45,267 nucleotides of DNA from Pseudomonas gessardii (GTDB taxonomy: Bacteria > Pseudomonadota > Gammaproteobacteria > Pseudomonadales > Pseudomonadaceae): the NCBI RefSeq assembly GCF_001983165.1, contig NZ_MNPU01000046.1:1-45267 (forward strand), in the 5' to 3' direction. Below the pieces are notes generated by a model. The model did no database searches, had not been told where the DNA came from, and worked only from the letters and a program-made list of their open reading frames with translations. Below, piece by piece: positions 1 to 7,576 of this stretch. The translations under genes and the position numbers were made by a program. Each line of letters opens with the position of its first letter. The stretch's first letter is position 1.

Positions 1-54
1 GATATCTGCAACCAGATCCCAGGCTGCGTCGGGGAGTTCATACCGCTTTGCCAT
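1..54 (-). CDS. IS5-family transposase, N-terminal fragment (runs off the window)
   Basis: Eighteen codons are visible, beginning MAKRYELPDAAWDLVADI, the typical opening of an IS5-family (IS427-like) transposase common in Pseudomonas. A strong ribosome binding site, AGGAGG, sits 6 bases before the ATG at 54. The DDE catalytic core lies beyond the window edge. The gene is incomplete only because the sequence stops there. Confidence 0.75.
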   Translation of the reverse strand, partial: MAKRYELPDAAWDLVADI

Positions 55-124
55 CTTGGCCTCCTGGCTTTAATGGCGGTGTATTTTACAGAAAATCGTA
101 TTTCTTGGGTTTACGTACAGAGCC
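1..124 (-). mobile_element. End of an IS5-type insertion sequence (partial)
   Basis: The minus strand carries the start of a transposase gene, preceded by about 70 bases of non-coding DNA. That DNA ends in GGCTCTGTACG (rc of 114-124), a sequence of the kind found at the tips of IS5/IS427-group elements. The next bases outward are TAG. I place the element boundary near 124 from this terminal motif only, because the other end of the element is outside the window. Confidence 0.6.
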
Positions 125-192
125 TAGCAAAAAACCAAGGCACAGACCTAGCTGAACGCGTCATATATATAGAGTTTCAATACACTACGAAC

Positions 193-220
193 GCCTGCCG
201 AACGGCAGGCGGGGTTGTTT
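193..220. terminator. GC-rich hairpin, possible terminator
   Basis: A perfect stem GCCTGCC (193-199) / GGCAGGC (204-210) closes on a 4-base loop and is followed on the plus strand by GGGGTTGTTT. The T run is poor, so termination is only possible. It sits just past the end of the minus-strand repressor gene and could end transcription from either side. Confidence 0.35.
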
Positions 221-233
221 CCTGGGTAAAAGG

Positions 234-599
234 TCAGGATTCCTTGGGGATCGGCCGGGATTTTCCATTCACCACAGAGGAATGCTCTGCCAGGGTGCTG
301 GTCAGCCTGCGGATTGCGTCCTGGTCCTCTTTAAACATCGCCCGGTAGTTGCCCAGCACCTTTTCTTCGATCTGGCTCAGGTTGTCCAACTGGATAGGCG
401 TTGGGCTGCCCGTCAAGACGAACAGGATATCGACGCCCTTCTCAGCGACCCGGGACAAATAATCGGCCTTTGGCGCGCGGCCACCGTTTTCATATTTGCC
501 TTGTGCGTTTGCTTCCACGCCTCCTATTTCACCAAAAACCTTTTGCGACAAGCCAAGTCGCTCTCTTTCTTGCCTTAAGCGCGAACCAATTCCACTCAT
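234..599 (-). CDS. XRE-family phage-type repressor
   Basis: This is a 121-residue DNA-binding protein. Residues 6-60 form an XRE/Cro-CI helix-turn-helix (RLRQERERLGLSQKVFGEIG, then an ANAQGKYENG recognition region). A short helical tail follows (LSQIEEKVLGNYRAMFKEDQ), probably for dimerisation; there is no LexA-type protease domain. It is divergent from the BcepMu gp16-like gene at 681, the usual layout of an immunity region in Mu-like phages. The start at 599 has no Shine-Dalgarno. A GATAAT (rc of 608-613) lies so close that the mRNA could be leaderless. It may be a domesticated prophage repressor. The family call is firm; the phage origin is inferred. Confidence 0.8.
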   Translation of the reverse strand: MSGIGSRLRQERERLGLSQKVFGEIGGVEANAQGKYENGGRAPKADYLSRVAEKGVDILFVLTGSPTPIQLDNLSQIEEKVLGNYRAMFKEDQDAIRRLTSTLAEHSSVVNGKSRPIPKES

Positions 600-680
600 T
601 TGGATGTATTATCCCTTCTGGTACACCCCAAGAGGTGACGATGTCATCTCGTTTTACACAAACTTGAACGGTTTTGAACT
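600..680. promoter_or_regulatory. Divergent promoter/operator region of the phage-type switch
   Basis: This 81-base gap separates the two divergent regulators. On the minus strand GATAAT (613-608) lies 9 bases before the repressor ATG. The palindrome GATGTCATC (640-648) is a candidate operator centre. TTGAAC is repeated (663-668 and 674-679) just before the rightward gene. No clear -35 box pairs with the GATAAT, so the promoter call is tentative. Confidence 0.4.
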
Positions 681-920
681 ATGCCCGGAATTCGTACCGC
701 TGCACAAGCCAAAGCCTGGCTGGAACATCAAGGCAAATCGGTCCAGGCATTCGCCAGGGAACATGGCGTGGACCCGGCAACCACCTATCAAGTGCTCGCT
801 GGGCGCAAAAAGGGGCGGCGTGGAGAAGCCCATAAGGTGGCGGTCCTTTTGGGCATGAAAGAGGGGATCATCCTTAACGAGACACAAAGCCCAAGTAATG
901 ATCAGGAGATTGGCTCCTAA
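681..920 (+). CDS. BcepMu gp16-like phage DNA-binding protein
   Basis: A 79-residue protein with a predicted helix-turn-helix: residues 20-45 (SVQAFAREHGVDPATTYQVL) followed by AGRKKGRRGEAHKVAVLLGMKEG. The GRRGEAHKVAVLLG stretch is characteristic of the small BcepMu gp16 family found next to repressors of Mu-like phages. The start has no obvious Shine-Dalgarno. Right after the stop, a strong GGAG precedes ATG at 929, as if a next phage gene once followed. That frame runs into the end of the acetyltransferase gene and is probably a truncated remnant. I recognise the family from the motif only. Confidence 0.65.
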   Translation: MPGIRTAAQAKAWLEHQGKSVQAFAREHGVDPATTYQVLAGRKKGRRGEAHKVAVLLGMKEGIILNETQSPSNDQEIGS

Positions 921-956
921 GGAGCAGTATGCACCGATTCAAGTCGAGCGCGAGGT

Positions 957-1406
957 TTACCGAGACGACTGCGCTGACAAACAAACAGACTCCATCTGCC
1001 AGAAACAGCCCTCCTCACCGACAATACTCAGCCCCTGGCGCTGATACAGCCTTTTTGCCGGGTTGGTCTTGAATACCGTCAATCGCAAATAATCCCGGCT
1101 TTCGGCCCGGGCCTTGGCGATCATCCGTTCCAACACCCAACTGCCCGCGCCCTGACGGCGAAAAGCGTCAAGCAGGTGCAGTTCGCGAATGTACAACGCC
1201 TTATCATCCCGGCTCAGGCTGACGAACCCTACCGGCCTGTTATCCTGGCAAATCAACCAGTTTTCCCGCCCGGCCCAGGCGGTATCGAAGCCTTTGTCAG
1301 ACCACGTCAGATGGTATTGCCGATAGTAATGGCCCATGGCCTGATGCGTCAGGCTGCGTGCAAAGGCCAGGTGCTGATCCGATGCAGCCTTGAGGGTGAA
1401 TGCCAT
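957..1406 (-). CDS. GNAT-family N-acetyltransferase
   Basis: This cytoplasmic acetyl-CoA-dependent acyltransferase has an unknown substrate. The GNAT core is visible as the beta4-alpha3 acetyl-CoA loop RRQGAGSW, preceded by LYIRELHLLDAFR, and the later beta5 region LRLTVFKTNPAKRLYQRQGL. I chose the ATG at 1406 (MAFTLKAAS, 149 aa) because GGAG lies 9 bases upstream and the length fits the family. The frame stays open to an ATG at 1469, which would add 21 residues without a good binding site. It is convergent with the phage-type genes and divergent from the DAHP synthase leader. Confidence 0.75.
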   Translation of the reverse strand: MAFTLKAASDQHLAFARSLTHQAMGHYYRQYHLTWSDKGFDTAWAGRENWLICQDNRPVGFVSLSRDDKALYIRELHLLDAFRRQGAGSWVLERMIAKARAESRDYLRLTVFKTNPAKRLYQRQGLSIVGEEGCFWQMESVCLSAQSSR

Positions 1407-1576
1407 AGCAGTGGGCTCCATTGCGTCACAGGTCGCATCCAAGCAATCATTGTGAGTATCCTCCAGCATATCGGGACATCCGCCATAGTGCTAAGCCCCT
1501 CCTCACGATAGAAATTACTGATTGAATCCACCTACAGGCCTCAGTTAAGCTCCCCCCCATCATTTGGAGAAACACC

Positions 1577-1711
1577 ATGTTGCCACTCACCCTCATCCAG
1601 GCTCGCCCTACCGCCAACGCACAGCGTTCGGTCGTGGCTACCCGCGTGAACGGTTTGAGCGCACTGGTCAGCTTTTATTTTGGGTATTGGTTTAGCCACT
1701 GGCGCGCCTGA
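1577..1711 (+). CDS. Aromatic-rich leader peptide of the DAHP synthase gene
   Basis: A 44-codon ORF with a good Shine-Dalgarno (TTGGAGAAACACC before ATG). Its C-terminal end is packed with aromatic codons: residues 33-42 read FYFGYWFSHW, so 7 of 10 are Phe, Tyr or Trp, and the stop follows two codons later. A strong intrinsic terminator starts 52 bases after the stop, and the DAHP synthase gene follows. This is the classic arrangement of ribosome-mediated attenuation: stalling at the aromatic codons under starvation would favour an antiterminator, and fast translation the terminator. Peptide and terminator are directly visible; the regulatory reading is inferred from trp and phe operon logic. 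Confidence 0.7.
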   Translation: MLPLTLIQARPTANAQRSVVATRVNGLSALVSFYFGYWFSHWRA

Positions 1712-1738
1712 TACCTGAAATCGGCGCCCACTACTCAA

Positions 1739-1800
1739 GGGGTCGCCTACCAGAGAAATCTAACCCCCGGTCGGCTCCCCGACCGGGGGTTTTGTTTTTT
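1739..1800 (+). terminator. Intrinsic terminator/attenuator before DAHP synthase
   Basis: Perfect 12-bp stem: 1763-1774 (ACCCCCGGTCGG) pairs with 1779-1790 around a CTCC loop, followed by TTTGTTTTTT (1791-1800). Upstream, GGGGT (1739-1743) could pair with ACCCC (1763-1767) as an antiterminator. GGCGCCC (1723-1729) could pair with GGGTCGCC (1740-1747), with a one-base bulge, to sequester it. The terminator lies inside the leader of the 2051 gene, not at the end of a gene. Confidence 0.85.
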
Positions 1801-1849
1801 CAGCCCTGAACACTTTTTGCAACACACCGAACTTAAAGGAAACCACACC

Positions 1850-2002
1850 ATGAACTTCACCACTTATTACCGTTACGACACCTGCACCGCCTGGCGATTT
1901 AGCAAGCTCCGTTCGGGACAGCCTGCCGCCTCCGATCGGTCACCTATTGGTGGCAAGCCAACACACACCGCCAATACGGCCAATTGTCGAACACCCCAGT
2001 AG
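1850..2002 (+). CDS. Second small ORF with aromatic-rich start, between attenuator and DAHP synthase
   Basis: A 50-codon ORF with a fair ribosome binding site (AAAGGAAACCACACC before ATG). It begins MNFTTYYRYDTCTAWRFS, so residues 3-17 hold 3 Tyr, 2 Phe and 1 Trp. The rest (KLRSGQPAASDRSPIG onward) looks non-functional. It could be a second leader peptide, a decayed copy of the first (both contain TGG near TTTAGC codons), or chance. No U-tailed hairpin follows, but a stem ATTGGTGG/CCGCCAAT lies within its 3' part. Confidence 0.4.
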   Translation: MNFTTYYRYDTCTAWRFSKLRSGQPAASDRSPIGGKPTHTANTANCRTPQ

Positions 2003-2050
2003 GGCAGAGCGTGCGGGAACAGCCCGCCGCTTGCCCAGGAAGCAGAAATT

Positions 2051-3121
2051 ATGAACTCGTCCATCGCCGCCCTGCCCGTTACCACCCTGTCCAGCGCCAA
2101 TGAAGCGCTGACCCAGCGTTTGCCCAGCGCCCTTGAGCTCAAGCAGCAATTGCCCCTGAGCCCGTTCCTGAGCGAGCAAGTCAATGCTCATCGCCAGGCG
2201 ATCCGCGCGATTCTCACGGGTGAAGACTCGCGCCTGCTGGTCATCGTCGGGCCCTGCTCGATCCATGACCCCGAATCCGCCATGGAATACGCACGCAATC
2301 TGAAGAAACTGGCCAATGACGTCAGCGACCAGATGCTGCTGGTGATCCGCGCCTACGTCGAAAAACCGCGCACCACCATCGGCTGGAAAGGCCTGGCCTA
2401 CGACCCGCACCTGGATGGCAGCGACGACATGGCCGCCGGCCTCACCCTGTCACGGGAATTGATGCGTGAAATGCTGCGCCTGGGTTTGCCGGTCGCCACC
2501 GAGCTGCTGCAACCGATGGCTGCCGGTTACTTCGACGATATGCTCAGTTGGGTCGCCATTGGCGCGCGCACGACCGAGTCGCAGATCCACCGGGAAATGG
2601 CCAGCGGCCTGGGCATGCCCGTCGGCTTCAAGAACGGCACCGATGGCGGCGTGGCCATTGCCTGTGACGCCATGCGCTCGGCGGCCCACCCGCACCGCCA
2701 CTTCGGCGTCGACAGCCAGGGGCATCCGGCGATCATCCAGACCCCGGGCAACGCCGATACCCACCTGGTATTGCGCGGCGGCCACCGTGGCCCGAACTAC
2801 GACCGCCAGAGCGTGGCCCAGGTCAAGACCGACCTGGCCAAAAGCAAAGTGGCCACGCGGATCATGGTCGATTGCAGCCACGCCAACAGCGGCAAGGACC
2901 CGATGCGCCAGCCGGCGGTGTTCAATGACGTGCTGGAGCAGCGCTTGCAGGGCGACACCTCGCTGATCGGCATGATGCTGGAGAGCCATCTGTTCGCAGG
3001 CTGCCAGCCGCTCAGCCCGTCGATGCGCTACGGCGTTTCGGTGACCGACGGCTGCCTGGGCTGGGACGGCACCGAGCAGTTGCTGCGTGAAGCGGCCGCA
3101 CGCCTACGCGATCACGCCTGA
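2051..3121 (+). CDS. 3-deoxy-7-phosphoheptulonate (DAHP) synthase, class I AroFGH type
   Basis: It condenses phosphoenolpyruvate with erythrose 4-phosphate, the first step of the shikimate pathway to Phe, Tyr and Trp. At 356 aa it has the usual AroF/G/H length. Visible signatures are GPCSIHD (67-73), EKPRTTIGWKG (104-114), GARTTESQIHRE (171-182) and DCSHANSGKDP (from 274). The metal ligands by analogy with E. coli AroG are Cys69, His277, Glu311 and Asp333, all present. AGGAAG precedes the ATG. The aromatic leader peptide and terminator upstream suggest attenuation by charged aromatic tRNA. I cannot tell from sequence which amino acid feeds back on the enzyme, so no isozyme letter is given. 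Confidence 0.95.
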   Translation: MNSSIAALPVTTLSSANEALTQRLPSALELKQQLPLSPFLSEQVNAHRQAIRAILTGEDSRLLVIVGPCSIHDPESAMEYARNLKKLANDVSDQMLLVIRAYVEKPRTTIGWKGLAYDPHLDGSDDMAAGLTLSRELMREMLRLGLPVATELLQPMAAGYFDDMLSWVAIGARTTESQIHREMASGLGMPVGFKNGTDGGVAIACDAMRSAAHPHRHFGVDSQGHPAIIQTPGNADTHLVLRGGHRGPNYDRQSVAQVKTDLAKSKVATRIMVDCSHANSGKDPMRQPAVFNDVLEQRLQGDTSLIGMMLESHLFAGCQPLSPSMRYGVSVTDGCLGWDGTEQLLREAAARLRDHA

Positions 3122-3202
3122 TGTAAATCAGTGGAACTTTGCCGGGAAATAACCGCCTGAATCCGGTACGCTCACCTTTTTTAATTCAAGGAATTATCCA
3201 CC

Positions 3203-3484
3203 ATGGCCAAAGCCACCGCCCGTCACATCCTGGTTGCCACCGAAGACAAGTGCAACGAACTTAAAGCCCAGATCGAAGGCGGCGCTGATTTCGCAGAAAT
3301 CGCCAAAGCCAACTCCAGCTGCCCATCGAGCCGTGATGGCGGCAACCTGGGTTCGTTCGGCCCTGGCCAGATGGTCAAGGAATTCGACACTGTCGTGTTC
3401 AGCGCCCCGGTCAACACCGTGCAAGGCCCGGTGAAAACCCAGTTCGGCTATCACCTGCTGGAAGTGACCAGCCGCCAGGACTGA
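3203..3484 (+). CDS. ppiC: Peptidyl-prolyl cis-trans isomerase, single-domain parvulin
   Basis: A 93-residue parvulin made of one rotamase domain and no signal peptide, so cytoplasmic. Family marks are ARHILVATEDKCNEL (6-20), the FAEIAKANSSCPSSRDGGNLG segment and the C-terminal GPVKTQFGYHLLEV. It catalyses cis-trans isomerisation of Xaa-Pro bonds during folding. AAGGAATT lies before the ATG. A second, diverged parvulin sits at 17900 in the same window. Confidence 0.93.
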   Translation: MAKATARHILVATEDKCNELKAQIEGGADFAEIAKANSSCPSSRDGGNLGSFGPGQMVKEFDTVVFSAPVNTVQGPVKTQFGYHLLEVTSRQD

Positions 3485-3504
3485 TCCACGTTTTTGCAAA
3501 ACAT

Positions 3505-3536
3505 AACGGCCCGCCTTTTGGTGGGCCGTTGTGTTT
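3505..3536 (+). terminator. Intrinsic terminator after ppiC
   Basis: Stem AACGGCCCGCC (3505-3515) pairs with GGTGGGCCGTT (3520-3530) with one G-T pair and a TTTT loop, followed by GTGTTT. The stem is strong and the T tract weak. It separates ppiC from the yej operon. Confidence 0.7.
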
Positions 3537-3619
3537 GCGCCCCAGCAGGGAGACTGGCGACCCGTGCGCGGTTAGGGTACAAGTCCCCTTCCTTCTTCAC
3601 CCGGCGCTCAAGGCTGATA

Positions 3620-5479
3620 ATGCGACTGGACTTCCTCACGTTGGTTGGCTCTACCCTGGCCCTGCTGCTGGCGAGTGCTGTCTCGTTCGCCGCCCCGCAA
3701 CATGCACTGACCGTCTACGGCGAACCCGCCAAATACCCTGCCGGTTTCAGCCATTTCGACTATGTAAACCCCGACGCGCCCAAGGGCGGCAGCCTCAAGC
3801 GCTCGGCCATTGAAGTCGGGCGCTTCGACCATGTACTGCCGTATATCGACAAAGGCATCGGCGTCAGCCAAGTGGACGGCTGGGTGTACTCGCCCCTGGC
3901 CTACCGCTCGCTGGATGAGCCCTATACCGTCTACGGCCTGGTGGCGCAAAAGATGGAACGCGCCGAAGACGGCCTGTACCTGCGGTTTTTCCTCAACCCC
4001 AAGGCGCGGTTTGCCGACGGCACGCCCATCACCGCAGAGGATGTACGCTACAGCTTCAACCTGCTGATGACCCAGGGCAGCCTGCGCTTTCGCACGCTGT
4101 TCGCCGACGTCAAGCACGTCGAGGTCGAAGGCCCGGGGCAAGTGCGTTTTGACTTCTCCAGCAATGAAAACCGCACCCTGCCCCTGGATGTCGCGACCCT
4201 GCCGGTGTTCCCCGAGCATTGGTGGAAGAGCCGCGACTTTGCCAATGGCGGCGGCTATGAAGCGCCCCTGGGCAGCGGCCCGTACAAGGTCAGCAAGATC
4301 AATGCCGGCAGCACCATCACCTTCCAGCGCGACCCCGACTGGTGGGGCAAGGACTTGCCCGTCAGCCGCGGCCTGTACAACTTCGATCACCTGAGCCTGG
4401 AATACTTTGGCGATACCGAAGTTGCACGCCAGGTCCTGCGCGGCGGCGCCTACGACTTCAACCGCGAATTCTCCGCCACCGGCTATTCCATCGGCTACAA
4501 CGGCCCGGCCCTGGACGATGGCCGCCTGCAACGCGCGCACCTGGCCAAGCAAGCCCCGCAGCCGGCCCAGGGCTATGTGTTCAATATGCAAAAACCGATG
4601 TTCCAGGACCGCCGCGTGCGCCAGGCCCTGGCCATGCTCTGGGATTTCGAGTGGGCCAACCGGCAGATGATGCGCAACCTGTATATCCGCCAGCAAAGCT
4701 ACTTTTCCAACAGCCCGCTGGCCGCCACCCAACTGCCCGACGCCCGGGAGCTGGCGATTCTCGAACCCTTGCGCGGGCAGATCCCCGACGAAGTCTTTAC
4801 CCAGGTGTTCAAGGCGCCGACCACCGACGGCAGCGGCATGATCCGCGACAAACAGTTGCAAGCCCTGGCCCTGCTGGAAGACGCCGGCTGGACACCCAAG
4901 GGCGACAAGCTGGTGAACGCTGCCGGCGAGCCCCTGGAGTTCACCTTCCTCAATGTGCAGAACGGCCTCGAACGCCTGCTGCTGCCCTATAAACGCAACC
5001 TGGCGCAGATCGGCATCACCCTCAACATCCGGCGCATCGACTCATCCCAGTACGTCAACCGCCTGATGACCCGGGACTACGACATGATCGTCACCGGCTT
5101 CCCGGTCACCACCTCGCCGGGCATGGAGCTGTACAACTACTTCGGCTCCTCGTCGGCGTTCGACCCGGGCGCCAACAACTACATCGTCCTGCAAAACCCG
5201 GCGGTAGACACCCTGGTCACCGGCCTGGTGCGCGCCACCACCCAGGCGCAGATGCTCAGCTACGCCCACGCCTTGGACCGGGTGTTGCAATGGAATTATT
5301 ACTGGATCCCCAATTACTACCCACACGGCGCCTCGGCCGCGTGGTGGAACCGCTTCGGTCGCCCGGCCATCGAGGCCAGCAACGACGAGGCGCTGGAGTC
5401 GTGGTGGGAAGTCAGCCCGACGCCCCTGACCAATGAGCAGATGAAAGCCGAACTGAGCCAGCCGCGAGGTGCCCGCTGA
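3620..5479 (+). CDS. yejA: Peptide ABC transporter substrate-binding protein YejA
   Basis: This periplasmic family-5 solute-binding protein feeds oligopeptides (and microcin C-like peptide antibiotics in enterobacteria) to YejBEF. It has 619 aa. A signal peptide is visible at residues 1-24 (MRLDFLTLVGSTLALLLASA, cut near VSFA-AP). The mature part shows YGEPAKYPAGFSHFDYVNPD and PKGGSLK, typical of YejA. The start at 3620 has AAGG upstream; the frame is open back to 3494, but that extension would bury the signal peptide. The stop overlaps yejB by one base (TGATG), so the genes are translationally coupled. Confidence 0.93.
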   Translation: MRLDFLTLVGSTLALLLASAVSFAAPQHALTVYGEPAKYPAGFSHFDYVNPDAPKGGSLKRSAIEVGRFDHVLPYIDKGIGVSQVDGWVYSPLAYRSLDEPYTVYGLVAQKMERAEDGLYLRFFLNPKARFADGTPITAEDVRYSFNLLMTQGSLRFRTLFADVKHVEVEGPGQVRFDFSSNENRTLPLDVATLPVFPEHWWKSRDFANGGGYEAPLGSGPYKVSKINAGSTITFQRDPDWWGKDLPVSRGLYNFDHLSLEYFGDTEVARQVLRGGAYDFNREFSATGYSIGYNGPALDDGRLQRAHLAKQAPQPAQGYVFNMQKPMFQDRRVRQALAMLWDFEWANRQMMRNLYIRQQSYFSNSPLAATQLPDARELAILEPLRGQIPDEVFTQVFKAPTTDGSGMIRDKQLQALALLEDAGWTPKGDKLVNAAGEPLEFTFLNVQNGLERLLLPYKRNLAQIGITLNIRRIDSSQYVNRLMTRDYDMIVTGFPVTTSPGMELYNYFGSSSAFDPGANNYIVLQNPAVDTLVTGLVRATTQAQMLSYAHALDRVLQWNYYWIPNYYPHGASAAWWNRFGRPAIEASNDEALESWWEVSPTPLTNEQMKAELSQPRGAR

Positions 5480-6540
5480 TGTTTGCCTATATCGTGCGGC
5501 GCCTGCTGCTGATCATCCCGACCCTGGTGATCATCCTGCTAGTGAACTTTGTGATCGTCCAGGCCGCGCCCGGCGGGCCGGTGGAACAGGCCATCGCCCA
5601 CTTGCAGGGCATTGGCGGCGGCAGCGTCGGCGGCTCGGCCGGCGACGGCGTCAGCAGTGGCTCGCGCGCCAGCCGTGGCCTCGACCCCAAGCTGATCAAG
5701 GACATCGAAAAACAATACGGCTTCGACAAATCCGCACCCGAACGCCTGTGGCTAATGCTCAAGAACTATGCCCGGCTGGATTTCGGCAACAGCTTCTTTC
5801 GCGGCGCCACGGTGACCGACCTGATCCTGGAAAAGATGCCGGTGACCCTTTCCCTCGGCCTCTGGGCCACCCTGATCACCTACCTGGTATCGATCCCCCT
5901 GGGGATCCGCAAGGCGGTGCGCCACGGTAGCAGTTTCGATGTGTGGAGCAGCACCGCCATTGTCATTGGCTACGCGATGCCGGCCTTCCTGTTTGCGATG
6001 TTTTTGATCGTGGTCTTTGCCGGCGGCACTACCCTGAACTGGTTCCCGGTGCGCGGCCTGGTGTCGGAGAACTTCGAGCAACTGGGCACGCTGGGCAAGA
6101 TCGCCGATTATTTCTGGCACCTGGTGCTGCCGGTCAGCGCCCTGGTGATCGGTGGTTTCGCCACCTTGACCATCCTCACCAAAAACTCGTTCCTCAATGA
6201 AATCACCCGCCAATACGTAGTCACCGCCCGGGCCAAGGGCCTGAGCGAACGGCGCGTGCTCTACGGCCATGTGTTTCGCAACGCCATGCTGCTGGTGATC
6301 TCCGGGATCCCCCAGGCGTTTATCAGTGTGTTTTTCGCCGGCTCGCTGCTGATCGAGGTGATTTTCTCCCTCGACGGCCTGGGCCGCATGAGCTACGAAG
6401 CGGCGGTGTCGCGGGACTATCCGGTGGTCTTTGGCTCGCTGTTTATCTTCACCCTGTTCGGCCTCTTGATAAAACTGATCGGCGACCTCTGCTACACCCT
6501 GGTGGACCCGCGTATCGACTTCGCCGCGAGGAACGCCTGA
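5479..6540 (+). CDS. yejB: Peptide ABC transporter permease YejB
   Basis: Inner-membrane permease of the DppB/OppB type, 353 aa. It opens with the usual first membrane segment (AYIVRRLLLIIPTLVIILLV), then a long periplasmic loop with a Gly/Ser-rich stretch around residues 45-70, then a cluster of membrane segments. The cytoplasmic EAA-like loop that docks on the ATPase is VVTARAKGLSERRVLYGHVF. The ending TLVDPRIDF is typical of YejB. It overlaps yejA and yejE by one base each (TGATG). Confidence 0.93.
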   Translation: MFAYIVRRLLLIIPTLVIILLVNFVIVQAAPGGPVEQAIAHLQGIGGGSVGGSAGDGVSSGSRASRGLDPKLIKDIEKQYGFDKSAPERLWLMLKNYARLDFGNSFFRGATVTDLILEKMPVTLSLGLWATLITYLVSIPLGIRKAVRHGSSFDVWSSTAIVIGYAMPAFLFAMFLIVVFAGGTTLNWFPVRGLVSENFEQLGTLGKIADYFWHLVLPVSALVIGGFATLTILTKNSFLNEITRQYVVTARAKGLSERRVLYGHVFRNAMLLVISGIPQAFISVFFAGSLLIEVIFSLDGLGRMSYEAAVSRDYPVVFGSLFIFTLFGLLIKLIGDLCYTLVDPRIDFAARNA

Positions 6541-7562
6541 TGCTCAATCTGTCTCCCGTGGCCCGTCGCCGCTTCGAGCGCTTCAAGCAAAACCGCCGGG
6601 GCTGGTGGTCGCTGTGGCTGTTTATCGGCCTGTTTATCCTGACCCTGGGCGGCGAGTTGATCGCCAACGACAAGCCGCTGGTGCTCAGTTACCAGGACCA
6701 GTTGTATTTCCCGGTGTTCAAGCGCTACACCGAGCAGCAGTTCGGCGGGCAACTGCCGTTCCAGGCCGACTACCGCAGTGACTATGTGCAGCAACTGATC
6801 CACAAAGACGGCGGCTGGATGCTGTTCCCGCCGATCCCCTTCAGCGATGACACGCCCAACTACGAGCTGACCCGCCCTGCCCCCAGCCCGCCGTCCACAG
6901 TGAACTGGCTGGGCACCGATGACCAGTCCCGCGATGTGCTGGCGCGGGTGATCTTCGGCGCGCGGGTGTCGATCCTGTTCGCCCTCGGCCTGACCCTGAT
7001 CAGCGCCGTCATCGGCATTGCCGCCGGCGCCTTGCAGGGCTATTACGGCGGCTGGGTCGACCTGCTCGGCCAGCGCATCCTCGAAGTGTGGTCGGGGTTG
7101 CCGGTGCTGTACCTGCTGATCATTCTCTCGGGGTTTGTCGAACCGAACTTCTGGTGGCTGCTGGGGATCATGGCGCTGTTTTCCTGGCTGGCCCTGGTGG
7201 ACGTGGTGCGCGCCGAGTTCCTGCGTGGGCGCAACCTGGAATACGTGAAGGCCGCGCGCGCCCTGGGCCTGGGGGACGGCAAGATCATCCGCCGACATAT
7301 TCTGCCCAACGCCATGACCGCCACCCTGAGCTACCTGCCCTTTATCCTGACCGGGGCAATTTCCACCCTCAGCGCCCTGGACTTCCTCGGTTTTGGCATG
7401 CCGGCGGGCAGCGCGTCCCTCGGTGAGTTGATCGCCCAGGGCAAGCAGAACCTGCAGGCGCCGTGGCTCGGGCTCACGGCCTTCTTCAGCCTGGCGCTGA
7501 TTCTGTCGCTGCTGGTATTTATCGGCGAGGCGTTGCGTGACGCCTTCGACCCACGATCATAA
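6540..7562 (+). CDS. yejE: Peptide ABC transporter permease YejE
   Basis: Second permease of the Yej importer (DppC/OppC type), 340 aa. An N-terminal membrane segment (WWSLWLFIGLFILTLGGELI) is followed by a large periplasmic region and the transporter core. The ATPase-docking loop reads VKAARALGLGDGKIIRRHIL, and the end ALRDAFDPR is typical. It follows yejB with a one-base overlap and precedes yejF by 14 bases. Confidence 0.93.
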   Translation: MLNLSPVARRRFERFKQNRRGWWSLWLFIGLFILTLGGELIANDKPLVLSYQDQLYFPVFKRYTEQQFGGQLPFQADYRSDYVQQLIHKDGGWMLFPPIPFSDDTPNYELTRPAPSPPSTVNWLGTDDQSRDVLARVIFGARVSILFALGLTLISAVIGIAAGALQGYYGGWVDLLGQRILEVWSGLPVLYLLIILSGFVEPNFWWLLGIMALFSWLALVDVVRAEFLRGRNLEYVKAARALGLGDGKIIRRHILPNAMTATLSYLPFILTGAISTLSALDFLGFGMPAGSASLGELIAQGKQNLQAPWLGLTAFFSLALILSLLVFIGEALRDAFDPRS

Positions 7563-7576
7563 AGGGCGATGCATCC

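Noticed and set aside
5540..5690. Gly/Ser-rich stretch of YejB as a possible insertion
   Set aside because: The region between the first membrane segment and the conserved RYGFDK-like motif is variable and Gly-rich in YejB proteins generally, so it is not unusual.
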